Assembly: GCF_000234095.1 (NCBI RefSeq)
Contig: NZ_JH376798.1
Span: forward strand, 1-58,374
DNA: 58,374 bases
Reading direction: 5' to 3'
Source: Centipeda infelix ATCC 43532
GTDB lineage: Bacteria > Bacillota > Negativicutes > Selenomonadales > Selenomonadaceae
Under the pieces are notes generated by a model, which had not been told where the DNA came from, ran no database searches, and saw only the letters and a program-made list of their open reading frames with translations. Below, piece by piece: positions 42,708 to 51,195 of this stretch. The translations under genes and the position numbers were made by a program. The number at the start of each line of letters is the position of its first letter. Positions within the stretch are counted from its first letter, which is position 1.

Positions 42708-42726
42708 CTGTCATTATAGCATTGAA
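42708..42726. repeat. attR: attR (19-bp direct repeat)
   Basis: Identical to attL. On the minus strand TATAAT (42713-42718) is preceded, 17 bp away, by TTGAAC (42736-42741) in chromosomal DNA: the apparently original promoter of the 35170-36270 gene, now firing into the element end antisense to int. Confidence 0.85.
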
Positions 42727-42764
42727 GCGCATTTTGTTCAATCACCATACGGCGCAGCTTTTCA

Positions 42765-42798
42765 TCAAAAAGGAGACACCCCGTCGGATGTCTCCTTT
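42765..42798 (-). terminator. Intrinsic terminator after bioA
   Basis: Minus strand AAGGAGACA..TGTCTCCTT followed by TTTGATG, 10 bp past the bioA stop. Confidence 0.85.
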
Positions 42799-42807
42799 TC
42801 TGTCGCG

Positions 42808-44154
42808 TTATGCGCCGAGCACTTCGTCCATCGAGAGCTTCATTCGCTCAATAGCGATTTCGAGATCGTCTCTGCTGATATTCAGCGGCGGGTTGAAGTA
42901 GAGCACGTCGCCGAGCGGGCGCAGGAGCAGCCCGTTCTTCAATGCGCGGCGATAGATGGCATAGCCGAGGCGTTTCTTGCCGTCAAAGGGACGTTTCTCC
43001 ACGCGATCCTCGACGAGCTCGACCGCGTGAATCAGTCCGATGTGGCGAATCTCGCCGACGCTTTGATGTGCGCCGAAGGCATCCGTCATGCGCTCTGTCA
43101 GCCATGCGGCGGTATTCTCCGCCTGCTCCAATACATTCTCCTCGTCGAGGATGTCGAGTACGGCAAGTGCCGCCGCACAGCCGAGTGGGTTGCCAGCATA
43201 GGTGTGAGAGTGCATGAACGCCTTGCCCTCGTTCCAATCGGCGTAGAACGCCTCATAGATTTTTTCTTTCACAACGGTGATCGACATCGGCAGATACCCG
43301 CCCGTCAGGCCTTTCGAGAGACACATGAGGTCGGGCGTAATGCCCGCACGCTCACACGCAAAGAGCCGTCCCGTACGCCCGAACCCCGTCGCAATCTCGT
43401 CTGCAATCAGGAGCACGTCGTACGCGTCGCAGAGGGCGCGCAGCTTTCTGAGATACGCCTCGGGATAGATGCGCATCCCCGCGCTCCCCTGCAGGAGGGG
43501 CTCGACGATCATCGCCGCTGTCTCGTGCCCATGCTCAGCAAAGGCACGCTCCGCATGGACGAAACACTCACACGCGCAGCTCTCGCGCTGTTTCCCGTAT
43601 GGGCAGCGGTAACAGTCGGGTGCCTCGATGTGGATGTTGTCCATCATCATCGGCTGATACATCTTAGCGAAGAGGTCCATGCTCCCGACCGAGAGTGCGC
43701 CGATGGTCTCGCCGTGATAGCCCTCTGAGAGGCACATAAAGCGCGTCTTTTCCGAGCGTCCCGTCTGGTGGCAGTATTGGAACGCCATTTTGAGTGCCGC
43801 CTCGACCGCCGAGGAACCGTTGTCGTTGAAGTGAAACTTTGTCAGTCCCGCAGGGACGCGCTGCGCCAAACGCTCAGCAAGCTCGATAGCGGGGCGATGC
43901 GAGAAATTCGCAAAGATAACGTGCTCGAGACGGTCGAGCTGCGCCGTAATCCGTGCGTTGATCTTTTCGTTCGCATGCCCAAGGAGGTTTGCCCACCACG
44001 AACTCACGATGTCGAGGTACGAATTCCCGTGCACATCGTAGAGCCACGCCCCCTTTGCATGGTCGATCACCATCGGCGGCAAGTCCTCGTAGTCCTTCAT
44101 CTGCGCACAGGGATGCCAAATATGGCGCAGGTCGCGCTCCTCAATCGTCGGCAT
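42808..44154 (-). CDS. bioA: Adenosylmethionine-8-amino-7-oxononanoate aminotransferase
   Basis: 448 residues, class III aminotransferase. Motifs: IWHPCAQMKDYED at the start (BioA-specific), GHANEKINARI, HFNDNGSSAVEAALKMAFQY, EPLLQGSAGM, LIADEIATGFGRTGRLFA and the PLP lysine in CLSKGLTGGYLPMS. Uses S-adenosylmethionine as amino donor to make 7,8-diaminopelargonate for biotin. Last gene of bioY-bioD-bioA, 21 bp after bioD; AGGAGAG lies before the ATG. Confidence 0.97.
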   Translation of the reverse strand: MPTIEERDLRHIWHPCAQMKDYEDLPPMVIDHAKGAWLYDVHGNSYLDIVSSWWANLLGHANEKINARITAQLDRLEHVIFANFSHRPAIELAERLAQRVPAGLTKFHFNDNGSSAVEAALKMAFQYCHQTGRSEKTRFMCLSEGYHGETIGALSVGSMDLFAKMYQPMMMDNIHIEAPDCYRCPYGKQRESCACECFVHAERAFAEHGHETAAMIVEPLLQGSAGMRIYPEAYLRKLRALCDAYDVLLIADEIATGFGRTGRLFACERAGITPDLMCLSKGLTGGYLPMSITVVKEKIYEAFYADWNEGKAFMHSHTYAGNPLGCAAALAVLDILDEENVLEQAENTAAWLTERMTDAFGAHQSVGEIRHIGLIHAVELVEDRVEKRPFDGKKRLGYAIYRRALKNGLLLRPLGDVLYFNPPLNISRDDLEIAIERMKLSMDEVLGA

Positions 44155-44175
44155 AATGCTCTCCTTCTCTCTCCT

Positions 44176-44856
44176 TTATTGGTACAGTGCGGCGAGTGCA
44201 TCCGCCGCCATCGGCAGCTCCATAGCGTCGTGCTCTACACAGGCAAGCACGCGCGCCCCCGTCAGTGCCTCAACCATCTTCGCATTGTCCTCCTGCATTC
44301 TGCCGCCCGTCCAGTTGTTGAAGATAAAGCCCTTGAGCGGAATGCCGCGCATCTTCAAATGCTCTGCCGTCAGCACAGCCGCATTGATCGTGCCGAGCCC
44401 TGCATCCGCGACGACGAGTGCGCCTAGCCCGAGCCGCAGTACAAGATCGTCCAGAACGACGTGCTCCGTGTTGTCCCAGCGCAGGGGACAGATGATGCCG
44501 CCGCTCCCCTCCACTGTCAGATAGTCGGTGCGCTCCTTCGCCGCATGGTAGTCCTGCTCCACTTTGTCAAAGTCCATCGGACGGTTCTCGATCTGCGCGG
44601 CGAGATGGGGCGATACCGCGTCGCGGTAAATATAGGAGACCGTTGTATCCTCCGCCGCAAGCCCCGCAGCGTGCGCTACGTGGAGCGCATCGCCCGGCAG
44701 CAGGGTCCCGTCGGCGGCGACCTCCGCACCCGAGAGTGCTGCCTTGTAGTAGCCTGCACGCAGCCCCACATCATGCAGCTTCTTTACGATCAGTCCCGTG
44801 ACGTAAGTCTTGCCGATATCCGTTCCTGTTCCTGTAATAAATAGTGCCTTGCCCAT
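44176..44856 (-). CDS. bioD: Dethiobiotin synthetase
   Basis: 226 residues with the P-loop LFITGTGTDIGKTYVTGLI, substrate segment YKAALSGAE, EGSGGIICPL (second nucleotide/carboxylate loop) and VADAGLGTINAAVLTAEHL. Forms the ureido ring of dethiobiotin from diaminopelargonate, CO2 and ATP in the cytoplasm. Between bioY and bioA. The product of BioA is its substrate, so the two consecutive steps are encoded together. Confidence 0.96.
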   Translation of the reverse strand: MGKALFITGTGTDIGKTYVTGLIVKKLHDVGLRAGYYKAALSGAEVAADGTLLPGDALHVAHAAGLAAEDTTVSYIYRDAVSPHLAAQIENRPMDFDKVEQDYHAAKERTDYLTVEGSGGIICPLRWDNTEHVVLDDLVLRLGLGALVVADAGLGTINAAVLTAEHLKMRGIPLKGFIFNNWTGGRMQEDNAKMVEALTGARVLACVEHDAMELPMAADALAALYQ

Positions 44857-44934
44857 GCTATCAATGAACTCCCTTTCTGCTGACCTATGTATCTTGTGCG
44901 ATATGCTGTCGTGCTACTGAGCGAACCCGCCCCA

Positions 44935-45471
44935 TTACAGCCACAGCCCTGCCCGCTGCGTCCGCACGCCGATGTATGCCGCCGCAACGCAGAGCAGGAA
45001 GTCCGGCAGAACCTGCAGCACACCGCAGTACCAGATCGCCACCCAGAAGCCGATCGGTGCATCGATGATATAGTTCGACGCAAAGTAGAAATACGAGATG
45101 CCGAAGACGTAGACCACCACCATGCCCAAAAGACACGCGGCAAGTGCGCGGCGGAAGGTCGGTGCGCCCGTGCGGACGAATACGCCCGTCACCCAGCCCT
45201 GCACAATGAAGCCCACGAGATACCCGAACGTTGGCTGCAGCACATAGGAGGGGCCGCCCCCCGAGGCAAAGACCGGAATCCCAACCAGCCCCATCAGGAC
45301 GTATGTGCCCACCGCAAGTGCCCCAAGCCGTGCGCCGAGCATCAGCCCCGCCAGCAGCGTAAAGAGGAACTGGAGCGTGTAGACATCCGTCCCGACGGGG
45401 ATGCGGACGAATGCACCGACCGCAACAAGTGCGATGAATAGCCCGCAAAGGATTATTTCTCGTAGCTTCAT
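44935..45471 (-). CDS. bioY: Biotin transporter S component BioY
   Basis: 178 residues from the ATG at 45469-45471 (MKLREIILCGLFIALVAVGA); GGAGGT is 11 nt upstream, slightly far. Six membrane helices and BioY signatures: VRIPVGTDVYTLQFLFTLLAG, LGARLGALAVGTYVLMGLVG, PVFASGGGPSYVLQPTFGYL. Works alone or with EcfAT to import biotin. First gene of the operon behind the BirA-like operator, so it should respond to biotin. Sequence before 45471 is leader, not protein. Confidence 0.95.
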   Translation of the reverse strand: MKLREIILCGLFIALVAVGAFVRIPVGTDVYTLQFLFTLLAGLMLGARLGALAVGTYVLMGLVGIPVFASGGGPSYVLQPTFGYLVGFIVQGWVTGVFVRTGAPTFRRALAACLLGMVVVYVFGISYFYFASNYIIDAPIGFWVAIWYCGVLQVLPDFLLCVAAAYIGVRTQRAGLWL

Positions 45472-45520
45472 AATGTTCAGATACCTCCAAGCGCATTTAT
45501 CGGTGAAATAAACTTGCTTT

Positions 45521-45573
45521 ATCATACACGTTTCGTGTTTCACTGTCAACCAATTTATTTTGTTTTGGTTGAC
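45521..45573 (-). promoter_or_regulatory. bioYDA promoter with BirA-type operator
   Basis: Minus strand -35 TTGACA (45544-45549), 17 bp, -10 TATGAT (45521-45526). The -35 sits inside one arm of the inverted repeat GTCAACC (45545-45551) N15 GGTTGAC (45567-45573), the spacing and shape of BirA operators. Biotin-loaded BirA would block the promoter. Confidence 0.75.
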
Positions 45574-45595
45574 GTTTATTGTGCCGTTCATATAT

Positions 45596-45630
45596 AAAAA
45601 TCCCCGTATCCTTTTTCCGATACGGGGACA
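45596..45630 (-). terminator. Terminator after the Tat phosphoesterase gene
   Basis: TCCCCGTATC..GATACGGGGA stem; on the minus strand followed by TTTTTATA, 15 bp past the stop codon. Confidence 0.85.
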
Positions 45631-45644
45631 AAATATTTTTGGCT

Positions 45645-46958
45645 CTACTTCTTCGTCACGCGCACGCGATCCATCTCCGTGCCGTCGGGCAGGAAGCACG
45701 CAATCTCAAGTGCATCCCGTGTGACCTCCATCGTGAGATAGTTGTCCGTCTCGGGCTGCGGCAGCGTCACCTCGTCGAAGGCATGGTCGATCCAGAGATT
45801 CGGGTAGCGCACGTTGCCCGCAACGCCTGTGAGAATGTAAAGCGGACCTTTCTTGTCGGGCGTTTTTGCAAAATGATAAATGTGCCCGCGGTTCCGATAG
45901 GTGTGCAGATGCGCCGTGAACACAACATCAATCGCGAGCTCATCAAAGACGGGCATCCACACCCGCCCATTGTCCTCGTCAATCCCCTCCGTGCGCTCGG
46001 GACGGCCGTTGATCCGATATTGCAGGACATCCTTGTGCATGAGGACAACGTTCCAACGCTTTCGGTGCGCCTTGAGATCGCGGCGCATCCATGCCATCTG
46101 CTCCGCGACCAGACCACTCTTGAACGCATCGATTTCTTTCTGCTGCGTGCAGAGCACAATGTAGTGCACATCGCCGTAATCAAAGGAGTAGTAGTAGCGA
46201 TCAAACACCTTGCTCCCGTTTGATGGGGTCTTAAAATACGACAGATATGCCTCTGGCAGACGCACCTTCCAGTCGAGGTTGTACGTCTCATGATTCCCCA
46301 TGACGGGTGCCATCGGGATTGAACGCTGCATCTCCTTGATGCCGCCGAAGAACTCCGTCCACTGCAGACGATCCTCGCCGTTGTCCACGAGATCGCCCAT
46401 ACAGGCGAAGAGCTGTGCGTCTGTGTTGCGCGCCCACGCAAGATGCGCGAGCTGCTTCCAGTCTGCATAGTCACTCGACTGGGAGTCGGGAAAGATCAGC
46501 ATTTTGTACGACTCGCTCCCCGTCGGCGCATAGAGTTCCTGCCAGTCCGTGGCCGCACCGCCCGCCGTGATACGGTACTGATACCGTGTGCCCGGCATCA
46601 GCCGATCGAGCTCCGTCGCATACTGACAGACCTCAATGTCATCATCTGTAAACCGCTCATCCGTCACGGCATAGCGGCGCATGACTTCCTCCGCCCCCTG
46701 CACACGCACCTCAACCATCTGCTGGTCGATGGGCGATGCCACTTCCCACATCAGGACGCGTCCCCGTCCCGCGTCCGCCGCTACGAGCTGCCGCAGACGT
46801 TCCACATACAATGTTCCCGGGAACTGGCGCAGTGCCGTATCCCGAAGTGCACCCAGCCCGCCGAACTTCCAGAGTGCCGCACCGCCAAGTGCAAGTACCC
46901 CCGTTGCGGCAGCCATCTTGATAAACCTGCGTCGATTCATTATCTTGTTCTTTGTCAT
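45645..46958 (-). CDS. Tat-exported purple-acid-phosphatase-like metallophosphoesterase
   Basis: 437 residues. Starts with a twin-arginine signal (NRRRFIKMAAATGVLALGG). An N-terminal fibronectin-like domain (about 55-150; VEVRVQGAEEVMRRYAV, PGTRYQYRITAGG) precedes a calcineurin-type domain with ACMGDLVDNGEDRLQW, VMGNHETYN, VVLMHKDVL and VVFTAHLHTY, the GDxxD/GNHE/GHxH-like metal set. Extracytoplasmic phosphatase or nucleotidase; substrate unknown. The second arginine follows an R-R pair, giving a good Tat motif. Confidence 0.88.
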   Translation of the reverse strand: MTKNKIMNRRRFIKMAAATGVLALGGAALWKFGGLGALRDTALRQFPGTLYVERLRQLVAADAGRGRVLMWEVASPIDQQMVEVRVQGAEEVMRRYAVTDERFTDDDIEVCQYATELDRLMPGTRYQYRITAGGAATDWQELYAPTGSESYKMLIFPDSQSSDYADWKQLAHLAWARNTDAQLFACMGDLVDNGEDRLQWTEFFGGIKEMQRSIPMAPVMGNHETYNLDWKVRLPEAYLSYFKTPSNGSKVFDRYYYSFDYGDVHYIVLCTQQKEIDAFKSGLVAEQMAWMRRDLKAHRKRWNVVLMHKDVLQYRINGRPERTEGIDEDNGRVWMPVFDELAIDVVFTAHLHTYRNRGHIYHFAKTPDKKGPLYILTGVAGNVRYPNLWIDHAFDEVTLPQPETDNYLTMEVTRDALEIACFLPDGTEMDRVRVTKK

Positions 46959-46995
46959 CCATCCATTCCTTTATATGTGTATTTTCATCCAAAAC

Positions 46996-47739
46996 TCACA
47001 CGGACTGCATGCAGCAGGAAGCGCACTCCTCTGCCGTCGGTTTGCACCCCTCCGCACGCAGCACGAGATACCGTGCAACATCCACGCAGCTGATCCGCCC
47101 GTCGGGGAGGAAACTCCCCGTATCGCAGGCGATGATGTTGTTCTTCAAAAAGAGCGGTGTGTTCCGGTTCATGTCGAGCCCACCGATCGACTGCGTCGGC
47201 GTGTGCCCGACGACGACAAGTTCCGTACCGCTGTAGTGTTCAAAGAACTCCTCACGAATCCAGAGAAGGTCGTTCGAGGTCTGTTTCTGTCGATGCGGGT
47301 TGATACCCGCATGGACAAAAAGGATGCTCTGCCCGTTGTGCTGCACGCGATGATAGAGCGGGCGTGCCTTGACAAAGGCGATGAGTTCGTTCGCCTCCGC
47401 CGCGCTCAGAGCCGCGAGCTGCTTTTTTGTCACCTTCCCGCCGTTCATCAGCCAAACATCGAAGTGTCCGAGAAACGTCCTCCCCAGCCCGTACTCTTTC
47501 AGATAGGCGAGCATCATCGCCTCATGATTGCCGCAGAGTGCGTGGACGTTCTCATAACGCGCAACCTGCTCCCGCACGAAACGGAGGACTTCTACGGGTT
47601 TTTCCCCACGATCGACATAGTCGCCGAGAAAAACAAGCATATCCTGTTGATCGCCGAATCCGATCTTTTTCCAAAGGACACGCAGTTTGTCCGCATATCC
47701 ATGAACATCGCCGATGGCAAGAATACGCCGAAACGCCAT
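46996..47739 (-). CDS. PPP-family serine/threonine phosphatase-like phosphoesterase
   Basis: 247 residues from the ATG at 47737-47739 (MAFRRILAIGDVHGYADKLR) after GAGGGGGCG. Complete PPP motifs: GDVHG, GDYVDRGEKP, GNHE, LFVHAGINP and VVGHTPT. Similar proteins act as protein phosphatases or as diadenosine-polyphosphate hydrolases (ApaH-like); PrpA/PrpB-like bacterial enzymes are the closest by length. Cytoplasmic. Four cysteines cluster near the end (EECASCC), unusual and possibly metal-binding. Confidence 0.85.
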   Translation of the reverse strand: MAFRRILAIGDVHGYADKLRVLWKKIGFGDQQDMLVFLGDYVDRGEKPVEVLRFVREQVARYENVHALCGNHEAMMLAYLKEYGLGRTFLGHFDVWLMNGGKVTKKQLAALSAAEANELIAFVKARPLYHRVQHNGQSILFVHAGINPHRQKQTSNDLLWIREEFFEHYSGTELVVVGHTPTQSIGGLDMNRNTPLFLKNNIIACDTGSFLPDGRISCVDVARYLVLRAEGCKPTAEECASCCMQSV

Positions 47740-47830
47740 GAAATCGCCCCCTCTCATTTGTTCTATTATAACGCACCTCCTCTGAAATGAAAATGATAAT
47801 GCCCAAATATTCCTGCTGCGCGGTGCATGA

Positions 47831-47859
47831 TTGACATTCCACGCATACAGAGCTATGAT
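47831..47859 (+). promoter_or_regulatory. purB promoter
   Basis: TTGACA (47831-47836), 17 bp, TATGAT (47854-47859); about 40 nt leader to the purB ATG. No purine riboswitch fits in this space. Confidence 0.7.
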
Positions 47860-47905
47860 ATGGGTGTTGTTTTATGTCTTTCATGCACAGTGCAGGAGGA
47901 AGCAA

Positions 47906-49198
47906 ATGATCGAACGCTATACACGTCCGGAGATGGGGCATCTCTGGTCGATCCAGAACGAGTGGCAAACCATCCTGAACGTGGAGATTGCCGCGTGCGA
48001 GGCGATGGCGGAGCTCGGCGAGATCCCCGCCGCCGCTGTGGAGAACATCAAGGCGAACGCGAAGTTCGATGTCGCACGCATCAACGAGATCGAAAAGACC
48101 ACCGACCACGACATCATCGCCTTCCTCACGAACCTTGAGGAGAACGTCGGCGAGGACTCGAAATACATCCACAAGGGGCTGACCTCAAGCGATGTCAAGG
48201 ACACGGCGTACTGCGTCATGATGCGCGATGCCGCCGCGATCATCCTCAATGATCTGAATGCGTTCCGTACGGTGCTGCGCCGCCGTGCAGAGGAATTCCG
48301 CCATACGCCCTGCATCGGACGTACGCATGGCATCCACGCAGAGCCGATGACATTCGGACTGAAGATGCTTCTCTGGAGCGCGGAGATCGAGCGCGACATC
48401 GAGCGTCTGACGCGGGCGAAGGAGATCGTCTCCGTCGGCAAGCTCTCGGGTGCGGTCGGCACCTACTCCAACATCGACCCGCGCATCGAGGAGCTGACGT
48501 GCAAAAAGCTCGGGATCACCCCCGTCCGCCTCGCGACACAGGTCATCCAGCGCGACCGTCACGCCGAGTTCGTCACGACGCTCGCCATCATCGCGGGCAC
48601 AATGGAGAAAATCGCAACCGAGATTCGCAACCTCCAGCGCACAGACATCCGCGAAGCGGAAGAGTTCTTCAAGGCGGGGCAGAAGGGCTCGTCGGCGATG
48701 CCACACAAGCGCAACCCGATCAACTGCGAGCGCGTCTCGGGCATGGCACGCCTCGTGCGCGGCAACGCCGTCGCGGCACTGGAGGACATGACACTCTGGC
48801 ACGAGCGCGACATCTCGCACTCCTCTGTCGAGCGCGTCATCCTGCCCGATGCGACCATCAACGTGGACTACTGTCTGCACAAGCTGACGGGCATTGTCGA
48901 CAAACTCCTCGTCTACCCCGACGCCATGCTGCACAACATGAACCGCACGGGCGGACTGATCTACAGTCAGCGCATCCTCACGGCTCTGGTGAACAAGGGC
49001 ATCCTACGTCAGACCGCCTACGTATGGGTACAGCGCAACGCCATGAAGCGCTGGCTCGAAAAGGAGGACTTCCGCACGAACGTCGAGAAGGACGCGGACA
49101 TCTCCGCACATCTGACGAAGGAAGAGATCGACGCGTGCTTCGACTACAAGTATTTCCTGCGCCATGTGGATTCCATCTTTGCGCGCTTTGATCTTTAA
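47906..49198 (+). CDS. purB: Adenylosuccinate lyase
   Basis: 430 residues from the ATG at 47906 (MIERYTRPEMGHLWSIQNEW), after CAGGAGGAAG. Fumarase/aspartase superfamily: TDHDIIAFLTNLEE, GLTSSDVKDTA, GRTHGIHAEPMTFGLKM and the flexible signature GSSAMPHKRNPINCE with its catalytic serine. Removes fumarate from SAICAR and from adenylosuccinate. Followed 30 bp later by purA, so both enzymes of the IMP to AMP branch are co-expressed. Confidence 0.97.
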   Translation: MIERYTRPEMGHLWSIQNEWQTILNVEIAACEAMAELGEIPAAAVENIKANAKFDVARINEIEKTTDHDIIAFLTNLEENVGEDSKYIHKGLTSSDVKDTAYCVMMRDAAAIILNDLNAFRTVLRRRAEEFRHTPCIGRTHGIHAEPMTFGLKMLLWSAEIERDIERLTRAKEIVSVGKLSGAVGTYSNIDPRIEELTCKKLGITPVRLATQVIQRDRHAEFVTTLAIIAGTMEKIATEIRNLQRTDIREAEEFFKAGQKGSSAMPHKRNPINCERVSGMARLVRGNAVAALEDMTLWHERDISHSSVERVILPDATINVDYCLHKLTGIVDKLLVYPDAMLHNMNRTGGLIYSQRILTALVNKGILRQTAYVWVQRNAMKRWLEKEDFRTNVEKDADISAHLTKEEIDACFDYKYFLRHVDSIFARFDL

Positions 49199-49228
49199 TT
49201 AAGAGAGAGGATTAAGGGGGACTTTATC

Positions 49229-50515
49229 ATGTCAACCATCGTTATTACGGGCACACAGTGGGGCGACGAGGGCAAAGGGAAGATCGTCGACTACCTCGCA
49301 AGCCAGGCAGACACCGTCGTCCGCTTCCAGGGCGGCTGCAACGCAGGTCATACCGTCGTCGCCAATGGTGAGGAGTACAAGCTGCGCCTCCTGCCGTCGG
49401 GCATCCTCTACAAGGGCACGCACAACATCATCGCGAATGGTGTCGCCTTTGACCCCGAGGTCTGTCTGCAGGAGATGGACGCCATGGCGGCGCGCGGCAT
49501 CGACACCTCGAACATCCGCATCTCCGACCGCGCCCATGTCGTCATGCCCTATCACCGCCTGATGGACGGCATCGGCGACGCACAGCGCGGCGCGGACAAG
49601 ATCGGCACAACGGGGCGCGGCATTGGCCCCTGCTACATGGATCGCGACGACCGCATCGGTATCCGCGTCTGCGACCTCATGGAAAAGGCTGAGTTCGCGA
49701 AGAAGCTCAAGAAGAACCTCGACAGCAAGAACGGCGAGCTCGCCGCCGTCTACCATCACGAGCCGCTCGACTACGAGGAAGTACTCGCGGAGTACGAGGG
49801 CTACGCCGAGCGTCTGCGTCCGCTCGTCACGGACACGATCCCGCTCCTCAACGAGGAGATCGACGCGGGGCGCAAGGTTCTCTTCGAGGGCGCACAGGCG
49901 ACCATGCTCGACATCGACTACGGCACATACCCGTACGTCACTGCATCGCACCCTATCTCGGGCGGTGTCACCATCGGCGCGGGCGTTGCGCCGCGAAAGA
50001 TCGACAAGGTCATCGGTATTGTCAAGGCATACTGCACGCGTGTCGGCGAGGGTCCCTTCCCCACCGAGCAGCTGAACGAGATCGGCGAGAAGCTGCGCGA
50101 GGCGGGGCATGAGTTCGGCACGGTCACGGGACGGCCCCGCCGTACGGGCTGGCTCGATGCCGTGGTCGTCCGCCATGCGGGGCTGCTCTCCGGCATTGAC
50201 TACATGGCAGTCACGCGCCTCGACATCCTCGACGGCTTCGACGAGATCAAGATCTGCACGGGCTACAAGTACAAGGGTGCGCTGCTGAAGGGTGTTCCCG
50301 CAAGCCTCAACGTCCTCGCCGAGGTCGAACCCGTCTACGAGACCTTCCCGGGCTGGAAGACGGACATCTCGGGCATCCGCAGCTATGACGCGCTGCCCGA
50401 GAACGCGCGCAAGTACCTTGAGCGCATGGCAGAGATCACAGGCATCGCCCTCGGCATCGTCTCCGTCGGCCCCTCACGCGAACAGACCATCGTCCTCGCC
50501 AAGGATCTTTTCTAA
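49229..50515 (+). CDS. purA: Adenylosuccinate synthase
   Basis: 428 residues. GTP/IMP sites: TQWGDEGKGKIVDYLA, GGCNAGHTVV, TTGRGIGPCYMDR, EGAQATMLDIDYGTYPYVT, and TGRPRRTGWLDAV. Full family length. Joins IMP and aspartate with GTP to adenylosuccinate. An AAGGGGGAC site lies before the ATG. Downstream of purB with a terminator right after. Confidence 0.97.
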   Translation: MSTIVITGTQWGDEGKGKIVDYLASQADTVVRFQGGCNAGHTVVANGEEYKLRLLPSGILYKGTHNIIANGVAFDPEVCLQEMDAMAARGIDTSNIRISDRAHVVMPYHRLMDGIGDAQRGADKIGTTGRGIGPCYMDRDDRIGIRVCDLMEKAEFAKKLKKNLDSKNGELAAVYHHEPLDYEEVLAEYEGYAERLRPLVTDTIPLLNEEIDAGRKVLFEGAQATMLDIDYGTYPYVTASHPISGGVTIGAGVAPRKIDKVIGIVKAYCTRVGEGPFPTEQLNEIGEKLREAGHEFGTVTGRPRRTGWLDAVVVRHAGLLSGIDYMAVTRLDILDGFDEIKICTGYKYKGALLKGVPASLNVLAEVEPVYETFPGWKTDISGIRSYDALPENARKYLERMAEITGIALGIVSVGPSREQTIVLAKDLF

Positions 50516-50524
50516 AAAAACAAA

Positions 50525-50567
50525 AATTACGGCACACTGTGTGCAAAACGCACAGCGTGCCGTTTTT
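50525..50567 (+). terminator. Terminator after purA
   Basis: ACGGCACACTGTGTGC..GCACAGCGTGCCGT stem with TTTTTGTTT tail; also serves the convergent glycosylase gene. Confidence 0.88.
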
Positions 50568-50569
50568 GT

Positions 50570-51187
50570 TTACCTATTCTGCTCTGCCACCGTAAAGCCT
50601 GCCTCAACGAAAAACTTCCGATATGCCTCGGCCTTCTTCTCCAGTTTCATTGGGTAGGCACGCGAGGTAGACGGCAGGCGCGTGACGAAGAGGTCACGGT
50701 CACCGCAGCGCGCAGTTATCGTCGTGCCCGTCTTGAAGTCCTTTGCCTTGACCTCCGTCTCAAGCAGTGCGAGCAGGATCTCCGTTGCCTTGCCGCCCGT
50801 TGTGCAGATGCGGCGGCAATGCGGGATTTTCTCCAAAATCTCGGGCAGCTCAACCGTCTCCACAACCTTCAAGTAGGCATCGGAGGCATTCCCATGCATA
50901 CGAATGGCACGGCGCACGCCGGGGCACGAGCCAATGCCGCGCCCAGTGAGGAACGCCTTGATCTTCTCCGCGTCAAACACCTTTTCCCCTACACGCTGAA
51001 AATGCATCGCATCGCCGAAGAACACCAGCCCGTAGACGCGCCACATATCGTTCTGGAAGTTCGGGTAGTGGAACTCCATCGCCCGTTTTTCGGCGGCGGG
51101 CGGAAACGAGCCCATCATGAGTACGGTTGCATTGGGCGGCAAAAAAGGCGGAAACGGGCGGAGCTCGATTTCATGTTCAGCCGTCAT
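50570..51187 (-). CDS. Uracil-DNA glycosylase superfamily protein (family 6/hypoxanthine-type)
   Basis: 205 residues. Motif 1 region VLMMGSFPPAAEKRAMEFHY, then PNFQNDMWRVYGL, a pattern seen in hypoxanthine-DNA glycosylases of the UDG superfamily, which carry GSxP and an Asn after the aromatic. CTTGGKATEIL and RLPSTSRAYP form the later motif with a Ser where other families have His. Excises deaminated bases such as hypoxanthine or uracil for base-excision repair. Exact base specificity cannot be read from sequence. Confidence 0.8.
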   Translation of the reverse strand: MTAEHEIELRPFPPFLPPNATVLMMGSFPPAAEKRAMEFHYPNFQNDMWRVYGLVFFGDAMHFQRVGEKVFDAEKIKAFLTGRGIGSCPGVRRAIRMHGNASDAYLKVVETVELPEILEKIPHCRRICTTGGKATEILLALLETEVKAKDFKTGTTITARCGDRDLFVTRLPSTSRAYPMKLEKKAEAYRKFFVEAGFTVAEQNR

Positions 51188-51195
51188 CGTTCACC

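Larger units (their letters stand above)
36296..42726. mobile_element. 6.4-kb integrated element with tyrosine recombinase
   Basis: Bounded by 19-bp perfect direct repeats CTGTCATTATAGCATTGAA. The integrase gene is at the right end reading toward attR. Contents, left to right: polyvalent-protein fragment (minus), small wHTH/TM protein (plus), 43-residue membrane peptide (minus), divergent XRE regulators, ImmA/IrrE-DUF2442 fusion, candidate type I toxin-antitoxin locus, DUF3644 protein, integrase. There are no capsid, portal, terminase, replication or conjugation genes, so it is a degraded prophage, phage satellite or small integrative element that would need helper functions. Confidence 0.88.

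Noticed and set aside
36296-42726. Intact prophage
   Set aside because: No capsid, portal, terminase, tail or replication genes; only switch, cargo and integrase genes are present.
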